Source: JBCDBY01 sp039182715
Lineage (GTDB): Bacteria; Planctomycetota; PLA2
Direction of reading: 5' to 3'
NCBI GenBank assembly: GCA_039182715.1
Contig: JBCDBY010000069.1
Coordinates: 1 to 16,447 of the forward strand
Length of the DNA stretch: 16,447 nucleotides
Shown: positions 1 to 6,775 of the stretch, piece after piece
Numbering within the stretch: the first letter of the stretch is position 1
Layout of the letters: each line of letters begins with the position of its first letter
Program-made: the position numbers and the translations under genes
Notes under the pieces: generated by a model
Told to the model about the DNA's origin: nothing
What the model saw: the letters and a program-made list of their open reading frames with translations, nothing else
Databases searched by the model: none

Positions 1-272
1 CGTGCGTAGACGTCGTCGACCTTGGCGCGCGCGCCGATCCAGCTGACGGTCAGCTCGTCGTGATGCGCGATCGCTCCCCCGCCCGTCGGGCGGCGCACCG
101 GCACGAACCCCTCCGGGATCGCGTGCTCGTCGAGTTTCTGGAAGAAGCCGAGGCTGTACCCGGGCGGGTCCCAGGCGTAGAAGCGCAGGGTCGGCGTGCC
201 CGCGCGGAGGATCGCTTCGTCGACGGCGAGGTTCCACGCGGGATGAGCGGCTTTCGTTCGGAGCAGGCGCAC
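1..272 (-). CDS. Lipoate-protein ligase / octanoyltransferase family protein, 5' portion
   Basis: The reverse strand encodes about 90 residues before the gene leaves the left edge. The fragment looks like the start of the BPL/LPL catalytic domain: WNLAVDEAIL at about 13-22, a YAWDPPGYSLGFFQ stretch at about 32-45, then RRPTGGGAIAHHDELT at 60-75, the substrate-binding signature of LplA/LipM-type enzymes. Family members attach lipoate or octanoate to lipoyl domains of 2-oxoacid dehydrogenases and GcvH in the cytoplasm. The lysine that would separate ligase from octanoyltransferase lies off the window, so the exact reaction is open. The start is taken as GTG at 270-272 because an in-frame TAG lies four codons upstream. 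The gene is divergent from the Nudix gene with only 20 bp between the two starts, and no Shine-Dalgarno sequence is evident. Confidence 0.85.
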   Translation of the reverse strand, partial: MRLLRTKAAHPAWNLAVDEAILRAGTPTLRFYAWDPPGYSLGFFQKLDEHAIPEGFVPVRRPTGGGAIAHHDELTVSWIGARAKVDDVYA

Positions 273-275
273 CGC

Positions 276-281
276 TATGCT
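276..281 (+). promoter_or_regulatory. Candidate -10 box of a leaderless promoter (Nudix gene)
   Basis: TATGCT lies 11 nt before the ATG at 293, so transcription would start about 5 nt or less from the start codon. There is no Shine-Dalgarno sequence and no convincing -35 element. An identical CGCTATGCT string precedes the gene starting at 1505. The box sits in the 20-bp gap shared with the divergent lipoate-ligase-type gene. Confidence 0.4.
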
Positions 282-292
282 CTACCAGATCC

Positions 293-769
293 ATGGCGAA
301 AGAGCCCTTCCGCGGATTCGCGGGCTTCGAAGATTTCATCGGCGCGTTCGGCTACCACGAGCGGGCCGAGGGCGTCCTGCTGGTTGCCAATCGGCGCGTG
401 ATCGACGGCGAGGAGACGGTCGTGTGGGACCTGCCCGGGGGGCGCGTCGAGGCGGGCGAGACGCTGCGCGAGGCGTTGCGGCGCGAGTGGCAGGAAGAGT
501 GCGGCCTCGCGGTGGAATCGCACGAGATGCTCTTCGTCGCGGAGGGCGAGCGCGTGCGCGAAGGGCGCCGTACCGGCGTCTGGCGCAGCTTCTTCTTTCG
601 CGTGACCGGCGAGGGCCCCATCGACATCGCGGCCGAGCCCGACATCGTCGACTATCGGTTCGTGCCGCGCGCGGGGCTGCCGCCGCTGCTCGACGCGCCC
701 TACCATCGCGGCTTCGTCGAGTGGCTCGACACGGGCGCGCCCTACGTCTTCGACCGTTGGGAAGACTGA
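293..769 (+). CDS. Nudix (NUDIX) hydrolase
   Basis: This 158-residue cytoplasmic protein carries a perfect Nudix box (G-x5-E-x7-RE-U-x-EE-x-G-U) at residues 50-72: G50, E56, R64-E65, E68-E69 and G71. The glutamates bind the divalent metal that catalyses hydrolysis of nucleoside-diphosphate-linked substrates. The residues before the box (VVWDLPGGRVE) and after it (a beta-rich stretch ending VDYRFVPRAG) fit a single complete Nudix fold of usual size. The substrate cannot be read from the sequence; housecleaning of oxidised nucleotides or hydrolysis of a nucleotide sugar or cofactor are both possible. The ATG at 293 has a TATGCT box 11 nt upstream and no ribosome-binding site. The 3' end overlaps the convergent rsmG by 28 bp. 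Confidence 0.9.
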   Translation: MAKEPFRGFAGFEDFIGAFGYHERAEGVLLVANRRVIDGEETVVWDLPGGRVEAGETLREALRREWQEECGLAVESHEMLFVAEGERVREGRRTGVWRSFFFRVTGEGPIDIAAEPDIVDYRFVPRAGLPPLLDAPYHRGFVEWLDTGAPYVFDRWED

Positions 770-1473
770 CGGCGCCGCAGCGCCTCCTTGCGCTTGCGCG
801 CGTGGGGTCGCGACTCGACCAGCACGGCGGCGCGTCGCGCATCCGGCGGCAGGTCGTAGTAGACGGGTTCGTGCTGCTTGGCCACCATCTCGCGCGCCGC
901 CTTCTTTCCCTCGTTGATCTCATCCTGCGCCAGCGAACCGCCCTTGTAGTGCAGGATGAGGCCGTGCGGCCGCAGCAGCGGCTCGGCGGCGCGCGTCACC
1001 TTGCCGAGCCGGCCGACGGCGCGCGCCACCACGAGGTCACAGCCCCGGTCGAGCGCGGGCACCTGGTGGATCGCTTCGCGCGCGTCGAGCGGAACCACGT
1101 AGACGTTCTCGAGGCCGAGCGCCTCGGCGGTCGCCTCGAGGTAGTCGCACTTCTTCTGGCGCCGCTCGATGAGCGCGAGATCCCAGTGCGGAAAGTGGCG
1201 CGCGAGCACGAATCCGGGGAAGCCGCCGCCAGCGCCGAAGTCGGCCACCATCGCCTTCTCGTCGAGCCCGCGCAGGCCCTCCACGACGAGGAAGGGCAGC
1301 ATCGAGTCGAGGACGTGCTTGATCCAGAAGTCGGCCGGCTCGGTCAGCCGCGTCAGGTTGAGCTGCTCGTTGGCGGCGACGAGACGCCCTCGCAGCTCTT
1401 CGAAGAAGGCGATGTCCTCGTCGCTCGGGTCGTACCCGGCGGCGTCGAGCAGCTGCTGTGTCGCGGAATCCAC
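742..1473 (-). CDS. rsmG: 16S rRNA (guanine527-N7)-methyltransferase RsmG
   Basis: RsmG uses S-adenosylmethionine to methylate N7 of G527 in 16S rRNA. Its loss is a known route to low-level streptomycin resistance. From the GTG at 1473 the product is 243 residues, the usual family size. Visible signatures are NLT at 39-41, HVLDS at 53-57, the SAM-binding loop FGAGGGFPG at 79-87, ALIERRQKKCDYL just after it, and VVARAVG about 80 residues later. The C-terminus is an unusual Arg/Lys-rich tail that could contact rRNA. An upstream ATG at 1530 would add 19 atypical residues and run into the divergent gene at 1505, so GTG 1473 is preferred; it has a TACCCT box 6 nt upstream and no Shine-Dalgarno sequence. 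The gene stands alone here rather than beside gidA/parA as in many genomes. Confidence 0.88.
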   Translation of the reverse strand: MDSATQQLLDAAGYDPSDEDIAFFEELRGRLVAANEQLNLTRLTEPADFWIKHVLDSMLPFLVVEGLRGLDEKAMVADFGAGGGFPGFVLARHFPHWDLALIERRQKKCDYLEATAEALGLENVYVVPLDAREAIHQVPALDRGCDLVVARAVGRLGKVTRAAEPLLRPHGLILHYKGGSLAQDEINEGKKAAREMVAKQHEPVYYDLPPDARRAAVLVESRPHARKRKEALRRRQSSQRSKT

Positions 1474-1479
1474 CGCGTG

Positions 1480-1485
1480 AGGGTA
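1480..1485 (-). promoter_or_regulatory. Candidate -10 box of a leaderless promoter (rsmG)
   Basis: On the minus strand TACCCT is followed by six bases and then GTG at 1473-1471. This is the same 6-nt spacing as the box before the gene starting at 6763. The TANNNT form and distance are what leaderless genes of high-G+C bacteria show. The evidence is positional only. Confidence 0.3.
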
Positions 1486-1490
1486 AACGC

Positions 1491-1496
1491 TATGCT
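1491..1496 (+). promoter_or_regulatory. Candidate -10 box of a leaderless promoter (CMD-like gene)
   Basis: TATGCT sits 8 nt before the ATG at 1505, in the same CGCTATGCT context as at 274-281. The predicted transcription start falls at or 1-2 nt from the start codon. No Shine-Dalgarno sequence is present. Confidence 0.4.
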
Positions 1497-1504
1497 GGCC
1501 GTCG

Positions 1505-2023
1505 ATGAGGATCGAGCACCTGGTGCGCATCGCCGCGGCGGCGGCGCGGGGCGAGAGCGGCCGGTTGCCGGATCTCTACCGGCAGGCGCACGCCAGCGGC
1601 ATCGGCTACGGCGATCTCGCCGAAACGACGCTCCAGGTCTTTCTGTTCGCCGGATACCCGCGCACGATCGTCGCCTTTCAGGCGCTGCAGGGGGCGGTCG
1701 CCGCGGAGTCGCCGCCCCGCGAGCAGGGCATCGACTTCCGCGAGCGGGGACTGGTGGTCTTTCGCGAGGTCTACGGGCGGCACGCGGACACCGTGCTTGA
1801 GATCCTCGACGGATTGCATCCGGACTTCGCCCGCTACGTCATCCACGACGCGTACGGGCAGGTGCTGGGACGTCCGTTCCTGCCGCTGGTGGAGCGGGAG
1901 CTCCTTGCGGTGGCCATGCTCGCGGCACTCGACCTCCCGGATCAGCTCAAGGCGCACGTGCGGGGGGCCCGCAACGCCGGAGCGACCGATGGGCAGATCG
2001 ATTTAGCCTTGGCTATCGACTAA
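1505..2023 (+). CDS. Carboxymuconolactone decarboxylase / AhpD-like family protein
   Basis: The 172-residue all-helical protein has in its C-terminal half the typical CMD-family run YGQVLGRP (117-124), VERELLAVAMLAAL (129-142) and AHVRGARNAGAT (150-161). E130, E132 and H151 are candidate active-site residues. There is no cysteine in the whole protein, so it cannot act as an AhpD-type peroxidase using a CxxC pair; a decarboxylase-like or unassigned role is more likely. The N-terminal half holds a second degenerate helical repeat (FLFAGYPRTIVAFQAL, 46-61), as in two-repeat CMD proteins. The start is the ATG at 1505, with a TATGCT box 8 nt upstream. The 3' end overlaps the convergent TPR gene by 21 bp. 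The substrate is unknown. Confidence 0.75.
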   Translation: MRIEHLVRIAAAAARGESGRLPDLYRQAHASGIGYGDLAETTLQVFLFAGYPRTIVAFQALQGAVAAESPPREQGIDFRERGLVVFREVYGRHADTVLEILDGLHPDFARYVIHDAYGQVLGRPFLPLVERELLAVAMLAALDLPDQLKAHVRGARNAGATDGQIDLALAID

Positions 2024-3226
2024 TTTAGCTTCGTCGAAGATATAAAAGGAGGGCGTATTCTGCGCGTGCACGGCGCGCGCGAGAGCCGCCGGGTCGCGCG
2101 CCACGTGGACGCCGCGAGGCGCCTTGCCTCCGAACATCGCGACGGCGACGGTCTCCCGCTTCCAGCGGGCCGGAATGCGGTCTCCGGCGCGCAGGATGGC
2201 GATGACCAGCCGACCTTCCCGCGGGGCAGGCAGCGGCGGATCGAAGGCGATGCCGGAGAGGTCGGGGAGGCCGTGGACGCGCAGGCGCACGGTGCCCAGC
2301 CGCGTCTCGTACAGCTCGCGTCCAAGCGGGTGCGTGCGGAATCGACGCTCGAACTCCTTCAGGTGTTCGGGGTCGTCCCGGCGGCAGAGCTCGGCGAGAG
2401 CGCGGATGGCGACCTCGCCGTCGCCCGCGTCCGCATAGAGCTTGCGCAGCGCCGGGACCGCGACCGCGTCGGGCTCGACGTAACTGCGCCAGAGCTGGAC
2501 CGTGTGCAGGTGCGGGCTGGTCGGCCAACCGCTGACGAACTCGCCGGCCGTGCGGCGGATCAGCGCGGCGACCGGTCTGCTCTCCTCGTTGCCCAGCCGG
2601 TAGAGGCTGGCGATGCGCACGCGCTCGCGGGCCGCCTCGTGGGCGTCGCGCGCGTCGCCGTTCTCGAGAAGATAGCGCGCGAGCCGCGCCATGATCCGGT
2701 CGTAGTGGCCGTAGAGGCGCGCTTGAATCTGTTCCGGCTCCCAAAGGCGCTCGTCGAGGTCGAGCGCGGCCTGCGTGATGATCGCTTCCGCCATGAGTCG
2801 GCGCATGCTGTTCGCGGGCTGGGTCGAGAAGGGGTCGATCTCCTGCGGCTCGATGGCGGGCAGGTCGTCGAGCAACGCGCGGGCGCGTCGGAACGCCGGA
2901 CTCTTGCGGATCGCGTCGAAGTCGGGGTCGGCGTCGAGATGCTTCGTGTTGCGCCATCCTCGCTGGATGGAAAGCTCGAGCCAGGTCGCGGCGCGCGCGG
3001 CGTTGCCCTGCAGCGCGTGCGCGCAAGCGATGTTGTAGTAGGGGCGGGGGTTGTCGCCGAAGATCGCAATCTGCCGCTCGAAGGCGGCGCGTGCGGCGTC
3101 GAAGTCCTTCTTTTCGAAGGCCTCGAAGCCCATCCGCTCGGCCTCGAGGAACCGATCCGCCCTCTCCTGCGCGTGGATGGGAGCCGCCAGCAGGAGCAGT
3201 AGGGTCGCCGCGTGCCTCATGGCCAT
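2003..3226 (-). CDS. Exported TPR protein with thioredoxin-like C-terminal tail
   Basis: A 407-residue hypothetical protein. From the ATG at 3226 (or 3220) it begins MAMRHAATLLLLLAAPIHA, a clean Sec signal peptide with likely cleavage after A19, so it should act outside the cytoplasmic membrane. Residues of about 27-95 form a TPR pair (FEKKDFDAARAAFERQ, YYNIACAHALQGNAARAATWL). A long helical middle follows. The last 70 residues (LVIAILRAGDRIPARWK ... TPSFYIFDEAKLVDSQG) resemble the second half of a thioredoxin/TlpA-type fold, including the cis-Pro TP, but no CxxC is present. The open frame extends up to 3301, but that would bury the signal peptide. The gene is divergent from the prenyltransferase-repeat gene and overlaps the CMD-like gene by 21 bp at the 3' end. 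Function is unknown; protein-protein scaffolding is a guess. Confidence 0.7.
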   Translation of the reverse strand: MAMRHAATLLLLLAAPIHAQERADRFLEAERMGFEAFEKKDFDAARAAFERQIAIFGDNPRPYYNIACAHALQGNAARAATWLELSIQRGWRNTKHLDADPDFDAIRKSPAFRRARALLDDLPAIEPQEIDPFSTQPANSMRRLMAEAIITQAALDLDERLWEPEQIQARLYGHYDRIMARLARYLLENGDARDAHEAARERVRIASLYRLGNEESRPVAALIRRTAGEFVSGWPTSPHLHTVQLWRSYVEPDAVAVPALRKLYADAGDGEVAIRALAELCRRDDPEHLKEFERRFRTHPLGRELYETRLGTVRLRVHGLPDLSGIAFDPPLPAPREGRLVIAILRAGDRIPARWKRETVAVAMFGGKAPRGVHVARDPAALARAVHAQNTPSFYIFDEAKLVDSQG

Positions 3227-3261
3227 ACGGTACCTGCCGCGTGCGGGCAGCTCGCGCGGCA

Positions 3262-3268
3262 AATATAT
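3262..3268. promoter_or_regulatory. Possible shared A/T-rich -10 of a bidirectional promoter
   Basis: AATATAT is the only A/T-rich block in the 83-bp gap between the divergent genes starting at 3226 (minus) and 3310 (plus). It can be read as TATATC on the plus strand or TATATT on the minus strand, giving leaders of about 30-35 nt each way. No clear -35 elements are seen. Confidence 0.35.
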
Positions 3269-3270
3269 CG

Positions 3271-3287
3271 TCGAGAGGGCCTCTCGA
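3271..3287. promoter_or_regulatory. 17-bp perfect palindrome, candidate operator
   Basis: TCGAGAGG-G-CCTCTCGA has 8-bp perfect arms around one central base. It lies 3 bp to the right of the shared A/T-rich -10 block, between two divergent starts. It would cover the +1 region of the plus-strand gene and the -35 region of the minus-strand gene. That placement suits a dimeric regulator controlling both, but no regulator gene is in the window. Confidence 0.4.
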
Positions 3288-3309
3288 GCCGCGTTTACCA
3301 TCCTTGAGG

Positions 3310-4506
3310 ATGGTTCGACTGCTCGCCGTGATCGTCTTGTTCGCGTCGCTTCCGCTGGAGGCGGCGCCGAGTCTCGATGCGCGCGTCGGAAAGGCGGTCG
3401 ATCGCGGGCAGACGTTTCTGCTGAGCCGTTTCGATCGGGACAAGGGTTGGGGCGAAGCGCGCGGAACCGGAACCTACTCCGATGTCGGGCAGCCCTACCT
3501 CTATCCGGCCGGCGTGACGGCGTTCGTCGTGTACGCGCTGCTCAAGGCGGGCACGCCGCCGGACGACAAGCGCATCCGTCGCTCGATCTCCATCCTGCGG
3601 CTGCGTCATCGTCGGCCACCGATCGCCTACGAGATCTCGATGCTGCTGCTCGCCGTGGCGGAGTGGGGCGGCGCGGCGCGCTCGCCCGACTTTCGCGAAC
3701 CGAAGTATCGGGCCGAACGCAGCACGCACAAGTACAAGAAGCCGAAGTCGTCGCCGATCAAACGCGAGACCTGGACGTGGATCACCGAGCTGACGAAGAA
3801 GCTGATCACGTTCCAGTCGGAAGCGGGCGGCTGGCGCTACTACCCGAAGGACTTCCACTCGGGCGGGCGCGAGGATGTCTCCTCGACGCAGTTCGCGCTG
3901 CTTGCGCTGGCGACCGCGTCGCGCGTTGGCTACGACGTGCCGCCGGAGGTGTTTCGCAAGGCGCGCGACTACCTGCTGAAGGTGCAGGACGTCGACGGCC
4001 CGCTCGTGCCGCGCGCGGTGCACGTGCCGGATGGCGAGGCGGACGCGCAGGATCGCGCACGCGGGTTCGCCTACATCCGCGGTGCGAAGGCGGCGCCGCA
4101 CTGGGCCACGACCAACGGCGGGATGACGGCGGCGGGCGTCGCGAGCCTGTTGCTGGTGCGCGCCGAACTCGGGCCGGACGAGCGGGTGGAGCAGGCAATC
4201 CTCGACGGGTTCGCGTGGCTGGGTCGCTACTTCTCGGTGCGGGTCAATCCGGGGCGTGCGCCGTTCCTCGGCGGCAGCTACCACTACACCTACCTGTACG
4301 CGCTCGAGCGCTGCGGCGACCTTGCCGGACGCGAGGTGATCGGCGGTCGGAGCTGGTACGCCGAAGGCGCGCGCGTGCTGCTCGATCGCCAGTCCGAGAA
4401 CGGCGCGTTCCCGGACCCGACGAGCATGAACCCGAAGGACGTCCTCGGCACCGCCTTCGCGCTGCTCTTCCTCACCCGCGCCAGCCGCCCCGTCTCCGGC
4501 AGCTAA
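3310..4506 (+). CDS. Exported prenyltransferase/squalene-cyclase-repeat (alpha/alpha-toroid) protein
   Basis: A 398-residue protein. From the ATG at 3310, with TTGAGG immediately upstream, it starts MVRLLAVIVLFASLPLEAA, a Sec signal peptide cleaved near residue 18-19. The mature part shows repeated helical units of the terpenoid cyclase/protein prenyltransferase alpha-alpha toroid: VTAFVVYALLKAG, GGWRYYPKD followed by DVSSTQFALLALATA, TNGGMTAAGVASLLLV, and a last unit ending GTAFALLFLTRA. No DxDD or DxxDD catalytic motif of squalene cyclases is seen, and an exported location argues against hopanoid synthesis. Such proteins are frequent in Planctomycetota, where their role is unknown; carbohydrate or peptide binding is possible. 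The gene is divergent from the TPR gene and shares its promoter region. An 86-bp repeat unit begins 9 bp after the stop. Confidence 0.78.
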   Translation: MVRLLAVIVLFASLPLEAAPSLDARVGKAVDRGQTFLLSRFDRDKGWGEARGTGTYSDVGQPYLYPAGVTAFVVYALLKAGTPPDDKRIRRSISILRLRHRRPPIAYEISMLLLAVAEWGGAARSPDFREPKYRAERSTHKYKKPKSSPIKRETWTWITELTKKLITFQSEAGGWRYYPKDFHSGGREDVSSTQFALLALATASRVGYDVPPEVFRKARDYLLKVQDVDGPLVPRAVHVPDGEADAQDRARGFAYIRGAKAAPHWATTNGGMTAAGVASLLLVRAELGPDERVEQAILDGFAWLGRYFSVRVNPGRAPFLGGSYHYTYLYALERCGDLAGREVIGGRSWYAEGARVLLDRQSENGAFPDPTSMNPKDVLGTAFALLFLTRASRPVSGS

Positions 4507-4514
4507 CCCCCTTT

Positions 4515-4600
4515 CTGATGCACCTCTTCCATCAGGGAAGTGGCGTAAGTGCCAAGCTGGCAGTGGTTTATACGCGCCAAGGTGCGGAATGAATCCCGCA
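4515..4600 (-). repeat. Orphan 86-bp two-hairpin unit (REP/MITE-like)
   Basis: Read on the minus strand this is the same unit that flanks the transposase gene at 8082-9017. An 18-bp near-palindrome (TGCGGGATTCATTCCGCA, 4600-4583) is followed by exactly 47 variable bases and then a 6-bp hairpin (CTGATG - 9-nt loop - CATCAG, 4535-4515). The loop and stem are identical to the right-hand unit. The 47-base spacer can itself fold: TGGCGTA at 4541-4547 against TACGCGCCA at 4571-4579, and TGCCA/TGGCA at 4550-4562. No transposase gene is nearby, so this looks like a non-autonomous copy. It lies between the prenyltransferase-repeat gene and the next gene. Confidence 0.75.
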
Positions 4601-4635
4601 GTCGAGCGGGCGGGCCGGCACGCCGATACGAATGC

Positions 4636-5436
4636 ATGGACTTCGGCTGGATGATCTTCGCGACCACGTTCGTGGTGATGCTCGTCTGGACCGCGCTCAA
4701 CGGGGACGAGCGCAGGAAGCGCATCGCCAAGGGGGCGGGCCAGGTGCGCGGGCAGTTGCGCGCCTTCTACAGTCCGCGCCACGTGCTCGATCCGTTCGAA
4801 CTCGCGGAGTACCCGCAGCTCGACGCCGGTTTCTACGAACGCGTATGCGGCGAGTTCGGCGCGCTCGGCTATCGGTTTCTGCATGACGTCGAGGACAAGA
4901 CGATGTCCGATGCGACCGGCATGCTGAATTGCTACCGCGTGATGAGCGACGGGCACGGCACGACGCGCGTCGCGGGCGCGCACATGCGCGTGAACGGGTG
5001 GCAGCGCTGGGTTGCACCGTTGTTCGGCGTGCCGCGTGACATCTTCGCCGTCGAGTTCCTGAGCGAGTTGGAAGACGGCTCGTTTCTCATGACCAACAAT
5101 ATCGCGGGCGTGCCGGCAGGCATGCCTCTGCCCGACACGTGGGCGTGCGAGAAGTTCCCGCTCGACACGCCGTGGGATGCGTTGCATGCGCGTCATCGCG
5201 ATCGTCTGCGGGCGGCGGCGAGTCCGCCGCTGCGGTTGTTCCGTGAGGAGGACGTGCTCGCTTCGTACGACCGTCAGTGGCAGTCGGCCTCGGACTGGTG
5301 GCACGCGCGCGGCGGATCCATGTCGAGGGACGAGTGGCGCACTTTGACCGGCACGGAGTCGAGGCTGAGCGAAGACCTGTACGAGGAACTCACCGTTCCC
5401 GGAGCCAGCGAACGAAGCGACGCTCGAACTCTCTGA
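4636..5436 (+). CDS. Membrane-anchored hypothetical protein
   Basis: A 266-residue protein of unknown family. Residues 3-22 (FGWMIFATTFVVMLVWTALN) form one N-terminal membrane segment, followed by a basic stretch (ERRKRIAKGAGQVRGQ). This suggests a single-pass anchor with the bulk of the protein in the cytoplasm. The body contains a mixed alpha/beta region (YERVCGEFGALGYRFLHDVEDKTMSDATG, split by turns) and a Trp-rich C-terminal part (QWQSASDWWHARGG) that may be a separate helical domain. The ATG at 4636 is chosen because upstream in-frame codons fall inside the 86-bp repeat unit and would hide the membrane segment. The 3' end overlaps the convergent gene at 5390 by 47 bp. No function can be assigned. 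Confidence 0.65.
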   Translation: MDFGWMIFATTFVVMLVWTALNGDERRKRIAKGAGQVRGQLRAFYSPRHVLDPFELAEYPQLDAGFYERVCGEFGALGYRFLHDVEDKTMSDATGMLNCYRVMSDGHGTTRVAGAHMRVNGWQRWVAPLFGVPRDIFAVEFLSELEDGSFLMTNNIAGVPAGMPLPDTWACEKFPLDTPWDALHARHRDRLRAAASPPLRLFREEDVLASYDRQWQSASDWWHARGGSMSRDEWRTLTGTESRLSEDLYEELTVPGASERSDARTL

Positions 5437-6763
5437 GGTCGAAGCCGAAGGTTTCGATCAGCGCATCGTCGAGCGATGTCCCGGATCCGTAACGCTTGAG
5501 CAGCGCAGCGCAGCGGCGCGGGAACCCGGTGGTGAGGTACTCCGCGAGCGCGTAGCTGACGAGTGACTCGTCCGCGGTGATGCCGTTCACGTCCTTGCCG
5601 AGGAGCGTCGCGAAGTCAGGGGCCTTCTTTTCGTCGTAGAGCCGCCGCACGAGCCGCGGCCAGTCGGTCTTCACGAACTTCGTTCCGCGGTCCTGCGACT
5701 CGCGGGTCTTGCGGTCCTGCGCATAACGGCCCTTCTGGCCCGAGATCGCCATGCGGACACCGGCGAGCTGGTAGGTGAGGTAGGACCCGAACCCTTCCCA
5801 GGCCCAGCCCTGTTGCACCGTGAGGCCGAAGCGCTGCTTGAGGTAGAGCCCGAACACCGCGCGCATGGCGACGTCGCGCCGCCACGCCGGACGCGTACTC
5901 CAGGCCACGAAGGCGAGCTTGCCCGGCACCCACGAGCCGTTCATCGCGAGGACGAACTTGCGCTCCTCGTCTCCGTACGCGGGGTGCGCCTGCAGCGCTT
6001 GGGTCTGCTCGTCGCGGAGCACATAGAGCGTGAGGCCGCGCGGCGCGTTTCCGCGCAGTCCGAAGGTGTGGAGAAGCATCGGGTGCGCCGCCTCGCAGAG
6101 AAACGCGAGTTCGACGAGTTCCTTGTCGGGCACGGTGCCGAGCACGCGCCAGCTCTGGCTCTTCCAGGAGTGGGCGAACGGCAGCCCGAAGGCGCGGTCG
6201 TCGTCGGTGACGCCGCCCTTGCGGGCGGGTCGCACCTTGCGCCGCAGGTCGCGGACGAGTTCCTCGATCTCCTTCGCCCGCTCGGCGCTGCGCGTCGTTT
6301 CGCCGAGGACCCACGCGTCACCGCGCTTGACCTCGTCGTGCAGCTCGCGCACGCGCACGTCTTCCGGCGCGACCGCGAGCAGATCGGCCCGGGCGCGCCG
6401 ACGTTGGCTCGCCTTCGTGTCGGGCGCGGCGAGGGCCGCCAGCGTGTCGCGCACGAATCGGTCGGCGAGCGCCTCGTACCCATTGCGCGCTTCTTCGAGT
6501 GCATCGCCTTCGCGATCCTTCGGCCGTCGATACTTGCCCTTGCGCACCCAGCGCAGCTGCTTCTTGTCCCACTTGTACCGGAGGCGCTTGCGGGCGTACT
6601 CGTGCTGCGGGTCGAAGTGCAGCAGCAGCACGTACGCGTCGTCGCGTTGGCCGCGAAGGTTCTTGCCGTCGCACCACGCGGCGAAGGCGGCGAGGTCGGT
6701 TTCGAAGCGGGTGCGAGCCTCGTCGAGCGGCGAGGCCATCAGCAGCAGGAGCAGGAGCGGCAC
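5390..6763 (-). CDS. Exported hypothetical protein, peptidase-like without HExxH
   Basis: A 457-residue protein from a GTG start. It opens with a short hydrophobic run (PLLLLLLMAS) that may be a minimal signal peptide. Residues 15-180 are charged, helical and possibly coiled (residues 160-180 rich in E/R/K). The C-terminal half has a gluzincin-like layout: LTLYVLRDEQ at 244-253, a helix at 296-310, then WAWEGFGSYLTYQL at 320-333, which resembles the EGxAxY segment that follows HExxH in exported zinc peptidases of the DUF1570 kind. Where HExxH should be, the sequence reads DVAMRAVFGLYLKQ, so zinc binding is unlikely and the protein may be a pseudo-peptidase. An in-frame TGA sits five codons before the GTG, which has TACGCT 6 nt upstream. 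The gene probably follows the one at 6776-7186 in a unit. Confidence 0.68.
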   Translation of the reverse strand: MPLLLLLLMASPLDEARTRFETDLAAFAAWCDGKNLRGQRDDAYVLLLHFDPQHEYARKRLRYKWDKKQLRWVRKGKYRRPKDREGDALEEARNGYEALADRFVRDTLAALAAPDTKASQRRRARADLLAVAPEDVRVRELHDEVKRGDAWVLGETTRSAERAKEIEELVRDLRRKVRPARKGGVTDDDRAFGLPFAHSWKSQSWRVLGTVPDKELVELAFLCEAAHPMLLHTFGLRGNAPRGLTLYVLRDEQTQALQAHPAYGDEERKFVLAMNGSWVPGKLAFVAWSTRPAWRRDVAMRAVFGLYLKQRFGLTVQQGWAWEGFGSYLTYQLAGVRMAISGQKGRYAQDRKTRESQDRGTKFVKTDWPRLVRRLYDEKKAPDFATLLGKDVNGITADESLVSYALAEYLTTGFPRRCAALLKRYGSGTSLDDALIETFGFDLREFERRFVRWLRER

Positions 6764-6769
6764 GCGCTC

Positions 6770-6775
6770 AGCGTA
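6770..6775 (-). promoter_or_regulatory. Candidate -10 box of a leaderless promoter (gene starting at 6763)
   Basis: On the minus strand TACGCT is followed by six bases and then GTG at 6763. It overlaps the last bases before the upstream gene's TGA (6778-6776). The spacing matches the box before rsmG. There is no Shine-Dalgarno sequence, so leaderless initiation or coupling to the upstream gene are the options. Confidence 0.3.

Noticed and set aside
4549..4635. An upstream start at 4549 for the membrane-anchored protein.
   Set aside because: It would translate the orphan repeat unit and push the membrane segment inward; 4636 gives a normal N-terminal anchor.
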